Assembly (NCBI GenBank): GCA_035498715.1
Contig: DATJZV010000104.1
Coordinates: 1-16,360 of the forward strand
Direction of reading: 5' to 3'
Source of the DNA: DASPSR01 sp035498715
Lineage (GTDB): Bacteria > Nitrospirota > UBA9217
DNA: 16,360 bases
Numbering within the stretch: position 1 is the stretch's first letter; every line of letters starts with the position of its first letter. Below are positions 13,062 to 16,360 of the stretch, one piece after another. A program made the translations under genes and the position numbers. Below the pieces are notes generated by a model. The model saw nothing but the letters and a program-made list of their open reading frames with translations, did not search any database and was not told where the DNA came from.

Positions 13062-13857
13062 GCATGACAACGAGATCATAGTGTACCTGGATGAGGGACC
13101 GGAACCGATCGCGAGATACCGGCCCCCCGGCTCCTTCGATCTCGATACCACCACCATGGAAGACGGTCCCCATGTCCTGCGAATCGTGGCCGTGGACCGC
13201 TCGGGCCGCCGGGGAGCACGAAAAATCCCTTTCGAAGTGCGGAACGGGCCGGGGATCGCCGTGGACGGGCTGCGCGAGCGCGATGTGGTCGAAGGGAAGA
13301 TCAGCGTGCTCATCAATGCGTACGGCGGGGCATACGAGGAAAAATGGGAACCCAGGCGCGCTGAAACGCCTAAGCCTGTCCCGACGTGGGCATGGGTCGT
13401 CCTGATCTCGGTCGTCGCATGGGCGATGTACTACGGCATCAGACAGTGGAGACCGACAGCGCAGTTCGCGAACACGCCGACATACCGGGTCGTTGAGAAA
13501 CAGCCGGCAATATCGCGTGCCGGGCTTGGGGCGGAATTATACCGTACGAGCTGCGCAAGCTGCCACCAGACCAACGGCCAGGGTGTACCGGGCGTCTTTC
13601 CTCCGCTTGCCGGCGATCCGGTGGTAACCGCCCCTGATCCGTCGGACAACATAAAAATCGTTTTGTTCGGTGCAAAAGGCAGCTCTATTAAAGGAGTGAC
13701 CTATCAGACGCAAATGCCTGCCTGGGCTGACCAGTTTTCCGATGAAGAAGCAGCAGCGGTCATTAACCACGAACGGACAAGTTGGGGGAATAACGCTCCG
13801 GTGGTCACAGCGGGAGACGTCGCGAAGATTCGCAGCAAAGGAAGTCTGCGGAAATAA
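13051..13857 (+). CDS. Membrane-anchored cytochrome c with N-terminal Ig-like region (CcoP position)
   Basis: From GTG 13051 the protein has 268 residues. Residues 1-93 are a strand-rich region (EIIVYLDEGPEPIARYR, DGPHVLRIVAVDRSGRRGAR, FEVRNGPGIAVDGLRERDVV) resembling beta-sandwich Ig-like modules. One membrane helix follows at about 112-130 (WAWVVLISVVAWAMYYGI), a spacer, then a cytochrome c domain with CASCH (168-172), GVPGVFPPLAGDP and a likely axial methionine M222 (QMPAWA). It occupies the ccoP place, but a normal CcoP is dihaem and lacks this N-terminal region. The cytochrome domain is a paralogue of the extra domain of the CcoO fusion. GGGAGAG lies about 6 bases before GTG 13051, which favours it over GTG 13030 and ATG 13033; all three are in frame. 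Confidence 0.85.
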   Translation: MSDEHDNEIIVYLDEGPEPIARYRPPGSFDLDTTTMEDGPHVLRIVAVDRSGRRGARKIPFEVRNGPGIAVDGLRERDVVEGKISVLINAYGGAYEEKWEPRRAETPKPVPTWAWVVLISVVAWAMYYGIRQWRPTAQFANTPTYRVVEKQPAISRAGLGAELYRTSCASCHQTNGQGVPGVFPPLAGDPVVTAPDPSDNIKIVLFGAKGSSIKGVTYQTQMPAWADQFSDEEAAAVINHERTSWGNNAPVVTAGDVAKIRSKGSLRK

Positions 13858-13861
13858 TTTA

Positions 13862-13891
13862 CTTCGACCATCATTGCCCGGTCGGTCGAAG
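13862..13891. other. Hairpin between oxidase and soluble cytochrome genes
   Basis: CTTCGACC and GGTCGAAG make a perfect 8-bp stem with a 14-nt loop. It is followed by CAGAGAACTG rather than a T-run, so a rho-independent terminator is unlikely. Position between two differently used genes suggests an mRNA processing or stability element setting different protein levels. Confidence 0.4.
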
Positions 13892-13919
13892 CAGAGAACT
13901 GAAAAGGAGGAATGTCAAA

Positions 13920-14243
13920 ATGGCAAGAATGGTTACCATCTGTATCGCGGTTGTGGCGCTTTGTTTGTTTTTCGGTATTACGGGGAAGGCTTTCAGTGAA
14001 ATGCCCGGTGAAGCCGGGTTCAAGCAAAACTGCGCGGTATGTCATCCCGGCGGTGGGAATATCATAAACCCGAAGAAGACATTGCATAAGAAGGATCTTG
14101 ATGCCAACAACGTCAAGACTGCAGGGGATATTATCAAGCTGATGAGACAGCCAGGGCCGGGCATGACACCCTTCGACGCGAGTACTGTGCCTGATAAGGA
14201 AGCGAAGGAGATAGCCGATTACATTTTGAAGACCTTCAAATAG
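13920..14243 (+). CDS. Soluble periplasmic monohaem cytochrome c
   Basis: This encodes 107 residues. A signal peptide covers about residues 1-26 (MARMVTICIAVVALCLFFGI...), with likely cleavage after KAFS. The mature part is about 81 residues with haem site CAVCH (38-42), a glycine-rich HPGGGNI and a likely axial methionine M82 (GPGMTPF), followed by a C-terminal helix (KEAKEIADYILKTF). Size and the GMTPF motif resemble cytochromes c6/c553. Such proteins shuttle electrons in the periplasm; as it directly follows the oxidase genes it is a natural electron donor to the oxidase or acceptor from the next enzyme. AAAAGGAGG ends ten bases before the ATG. Confidence 0.9.
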   Translation: MARMVTICIAVVALCLFFGITGKAFSEMPGEAGFKQNCAVCHPGGGNIINPKKTLHKKDLDANNVKTAGDIIKLMRQPGPGMTPFDASTVPDKEAKEIADYILKTFK

Positions 14244-14245
14244 AA

Positions 14246-14259
14246 GTCACTCAAGTGAC
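14246..14259. other. Small hairpin after the soluble cytochrome gene
   Basis: GTCAC-TCAA-GTGAC is a perfect 5-bp stem with a tetraloop immediately behind the stop codon. No T-run follows. It overlaps an in-frame GTG (14255) that could be mistaken for the start of the next gene; the real start at 14291 has its own ribosome binding site. Confidence 0.3.
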
Positions 14260-14290
14260 GCGTGCCGCTTTAAGGCCAAAGGGAGGATCG

Positions 14291-15604
14291 ATGAAACAGA
14301 CGACGCGAGAAGTACAGATCATTTCCGGGCGCCAGATGATTGCGCGCCGCCAATTCCTGCGCTTTCTCATGGGTAGTGCCCTGCTCACTGCGGTCCCTGC
14401 CGGAACAATCGCCAGACTCTTGGCGGGTCCGGATGAGGTTCTCGCGCAGAGCTACGACGCGCTGCGCGAAGCGAAGATCGCGACCGGCGCGGACGGCATC
14501 ATCACCGCGCCCGGCCAGGCGTTGGACGTCTTCGAGTTCGAGCCGGCGGCGAAGAAGGCCCTGATCAACGCGGGCGCGCCGGCGCACTGGGGCTACCTCG
14601 CGAGCGGCGTGGACGCCGACGTGACGCGCGACGCCAACCACACCGCCTACGCGCACTACAACATCCGCGTCCGGCGCCTCATCGACGCGCGCAAGGTCGA
14701 CACGAGCGTGAAGATCTTCGGGGAGACGTGGGGCAGCCCCATCTTCCTGTGCCCGGTCAGCAGCCTCGGCGCCTACAACCCGGAGGCGGGGGTCGCCGTG
14801 GCGCGCGCCGCAGGCAAGCGTAAGCACCAGGTGGTGCTCTCCTCGGTCGACAACGCGAGCATCGACGACGTAAACAAGGCACACGGCTCGCCGGCCTGGT
14901 TCATGCTGTACCCGACCGACGACTGGAATGTGACGCAGGCGCTGGTGAAACGGGCCGAGGCCGCGGGCTCCCCGGCGATCGTCCTCACGGTGGACCGGTC
15001 GGGCGGCCGCAACACCGAGACCATGTTCCGTTTCCGGCGCGAGGACAAGCGTGACTGCGTCGTGTGCCACAAGCCGGGCTCATTCGCCAATGAGGTCAGC
15101 CGCAAGGCCAACTTCTTCGGCCTCGACGTCTCGAAGGTCACCAACCTCTACGGTACCGGCATGACGTGGGAATTCGTCGATCGCCTGCGCGCGATCGTCA
15201 AGGGCAAACTCGTGCTGAAGGGCATCATGACCGGAGAGGACGCCAAGGAGGCGATGCGCCACGGCGTGGACGGCATCATCGTCTCCAACCATGGCGGCCG
15301 CGCGGAGGAGAGCGGGCAGGCGACGATCGGCGTGCTGGTCGAGATCGTGGACGGAGTAGGCGGACACATCCCGGTGCTCATCGACGGGGGCGTGCGTCGC
15401 GGCACCGACGCCTTGAAGGCGCTCGCCCTGGGCGCCACCGCCGTCGGCATCGGGCGGCCGTACGTGTGGGGCTTGGCGTCGTTCGGCGAGCCTGGGGTGG
15501 ACCGCGTGCTGGAGATCCTGGATACCGAGTTCGTCACGATCATGAGGCAGGTGGGGGCTACGAGCATTGCCCAAATCACCAGGGTGAGCGTCAGCCGCGC
15601 CTGA
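14291..15604 (+). CDS. Tat-exported FMN alpha-hydroxy-acid oxidase/dehydrogenase with a CXXCH motif
   Basis: This encodes 437 residues from ATG 14291 (GGGAGGA four bases upstream). A twin-arginine signal, ARRQFLRFLMGSALL (about 18-32), and AQSYDAL point to folded export with cofactor. The TIM-barrel keeps the family's FMN/catalytic residues: Y102 (WGYLASG), Y207 (MLYPTDDW), D235 (TVDR), K310 (LVLKGIM), H334 and R337 (SNHGGR), then DGGVRRG (365-371) and GATAVGIGRPYVWG. The family oxidises 2-hydroxy acids such as lactate or glycolate to 2-oxo acids. In the loop that follows D235, where membrane-bound relatives anchor, it has DCVVCH (255-260), a possible covalent haem. That would allow direct transfer to cytochrome c instead of oxygen. 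The exact substrate cannot be read from sequence. GC content rises sharply from about 14440, unlike the oxidase genes before it. Confidence 0.88.
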   Translation: MKQTTREVQIISGRQMIARRQFLRFLMGSALLTAVPAGTIARLLAGPDEVLAQSYDALREAKIATGADGIITAPGQALDVFEFEPAAKKALINAGAPAHWGYLASGVDADVTRDANHTAYAHYNIRVRRLIDARKVDTSVKIFGETWGSPIFLCPVSSLGAYNPEAGVAVARAAGKRKHQVVLSSVDNASIDDVNKAHGSPAWFMLYPTDDWNVTQALVKRAEAAGSPAIVLTVDRSGGRNTETMFRFRREDKRDCVVCHKPGSFANEVSRKANFFGLDVSKVTNLYGTGMTWEFVDRLRAIVKGKLVLKGIMTGEDAKEAMRHGVDGIIVSNHGGRAEESGQATIGVLVEIVDGVGGHIPVLIDGGVRRGTDALKALALGATAVGIGRPYVWGLASFGEPGVDRVLEILDTEFVTIMRQVGATSIAQITRVSVSRA

Positions 15605-15664
15605 TGACGCACAGTACAGGAGCTGAGTGGGACTGAGGTAGTCCGCATAGGAGGTAGGCACAAC

Positions 15665-15700
15665 GTGCGGGATCAATCACTCTGCAATCTCTACACTTGA
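15665..15700 (+). other. Possible 11-codon leader frame before the last cytochrome gene
   Basis: GTG 15665 opens a frame MRDQSLCNLYT ending at TGA 15698-15700, with AGGAGGT at 15649-15655 nine bases upstream and the next gene's AAAAGGAGG starting directly after the stop. A CCGCA/TGCGG pairing (15643-15647 with 15666-15670) and a GCAC/GTGC pairing (15658-15661 with 15665-15668) are mutually exclusive around its start. It may be chance. Confidence 0.2.
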
Positions 15701-15712
15701 AAAGGAGGACCT

Positions 15713-16360
15713 ATGAACACAGTGAAACGATATATCTTTGTGGGAGCCGCCCTGACGGCGCTGGTGCTCGCAGCCCTGCTGACCTTCGGAAATAACGCCG
15801 CCTCTTACGCGGCGGAAGGCGACCAGGTCGAGTACACCTTCGACCGACCGGTGGAGAAGGGCGAGCAGACCTACGACTGGTATAGGAAGACCCACGCCGA
15901 CGAGGCGGCCAAGCGCTACGGCGTCGATCCCAAGGCGGTCGGCGACGGCATGGACACCTGGCACTGGTGGTGTGGCGTTGACAACCCTGAGTTCTGGCGA
16001 AAGTTGACCGTCCTCGGCACGAAGAAGGAATATAGCGCGCTCGATGTGCGCTTGGACTTCTTCAGCTTGCTGCTGCTGTCACGAGCGGATCGTTGGGAAA
16101 AAGTCGGCCTCATCAACGACCCCGACACCGTCCCCGCCGACAAGCCCGACAAGTATGGCCTGATGATCGACCGGACGAAGGACGGCGCGCTGACTTGGGA
16201 CCCCGAGGTGTTCGGCTACCCGAGCGGCGTCATCGGCTTGCAGCTCTTCACCAACAAGAAATTCGACGCGAAGAAGTGGTCGATGGAAAAGTACCTGGCT
16301 GACCCCGGCTCCGTGGAGCCGCCGTTTCTGGTGGGGATGGCCTGCGGCTTATGCCACATC
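15713..16360 (+). CDS. Exported c-type cytochrome of uncharacterised family (5' part, runs off the right edge)
   Basis: This gives 216 codons to the window edge with no stop. A signal peptide occupies about residues 1-34 (KRYIFVGAALTALVLAALLT). The mature part has MDTWHWWCGVDNPEFWRK (about 79-96), a stretch with LLLLSRADRW, then DKYGLMID, YPSGVIGLQLFTN, and ends in VGMACGLCHI with haem site CGLCH (211-215). The distinctive WHWWCGV and FW(R/K) block and the late first haem suggest a larger, probably multi-haem periplasmic protein whose catalytic part is beyond the window. I recall similar proteins of unknown function next to hydroxy-acid oxidases, but cannot name the family. AAAAGGAGG precedes the ATG by about five bases. 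It likely forms an operon with the oxidase at 14291 and shares its high GC content. Confidence 0.82.
   Translation, partial: MNTVKRYIFVGAALTALVLAALLTFGNNAASYAAEGDQVEYTFDRPVEKGEQTYDWYRKTHADEAAKRYGVDPKAVGDGMDTWHWWCGVDNPEFWRKLTVLGTKKEYSALDVRLDFFSLLLLSRADRWEKVGLINDPDTVPADKPDKYGLMIDRTKDGALTWDPEVFGYPSGVIGLQLFTNKKFDAKKWSMEKYLADPGSVEPPFLVGMACGLCHI

Noticed and set aside
14270..15070. Long minus-strand frame opposite the hydroxy-acid oxidase (also 15080-15676)
   Set aside because: Composition biased to Arg, Val, Ala and Asp as expected from the reverse of a GC-rich gene; the plus strand carries all the catalytic motifs of the FMN enzyme.
1..16360. CRISPR array or intact insertion sequence
   Set aside because: No regularly spaced repeats and no transposase or terminal inverted repeats were seen; the only mobility gene is the recombinase stub.

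Overview
The window reads as a piece of chromosome from a Gram-negative, sigma-54-using bacterium with a cytochrome-rich respiratory chain. Nitrospirota or Desulfobacterota-like lineages fit the gene content, but this is inference: no rRNA or phylogenetic marker is present. It has two halves with very different character.

Left half (about 1-5150) is an accessory, AT-richer and eroding region. It holds the 5' part of a minus-strand conserved hypothetical gene (1-543), a small minus-strand membrane protein (682-918), a lone lysophospholipid acyltransferase-like gene (1651-2556), fused remains of a histidine phosphatase and an antibiotic-biosynthesis-monooxygenase-like protein (about 2608-2784), the C-terminal stub of a tyrosine recombinase (3228-3377, minus), a DUF433 antitoxin / DUF5615 PIN-like toxin pair (3597-4351) and a truncated pirin-like gene (4556-4828, minus). 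Two direct copies of a 25-nt tRNA 3' tail, one including the encoded CCA (1265-1289 and 3168-3192), look like attachment-site scars. One copy sits next to the recombinase stub.

Right half (about 5040-16360) is an ordered plus-strand respiratory cluster. A 742-residue sigma-54 activator with three PAS domains (5172-7400) precedes two near-duplicate sigma-54 promoters. The first (7519-7534) leads a small STAS-like protein, a seven-haem membrane cytochrome and a cyclic-nucleotide-domain protein. The second (10345-10360) leads a cbb3-type oxidase operon: CcoN, CcoO fused to an extra cytochrome c domain, a small membrane protein and a membrane-anchored cytochrome c with an unusual N-terminal domain. 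This is followed by a soluble monohaem cytochrome c, a Tat-exported FMN alpha-hydroxy-acid oxidase carrying a CXXCH motif, and the start of another c-type cytochrome that runs off the window. Each sigma-54 promoter has a shared upstream element placed exactly 51 nt before it, a strong candidate binding site for the adjacent activator.

The working model is a PAS-sensed, sigma-54-controlled branch that feeds electrons, possibly from periplasmic oxidation of a 2-hydroxy acid, through soluble and membrane cytochromes to a high-affinity oxygen reductase. A 105-bp copy of the 5' end of ccoN lies directly upstream of the activator gene, recording a rearrangement that placed the regulator within the oxidase locus.
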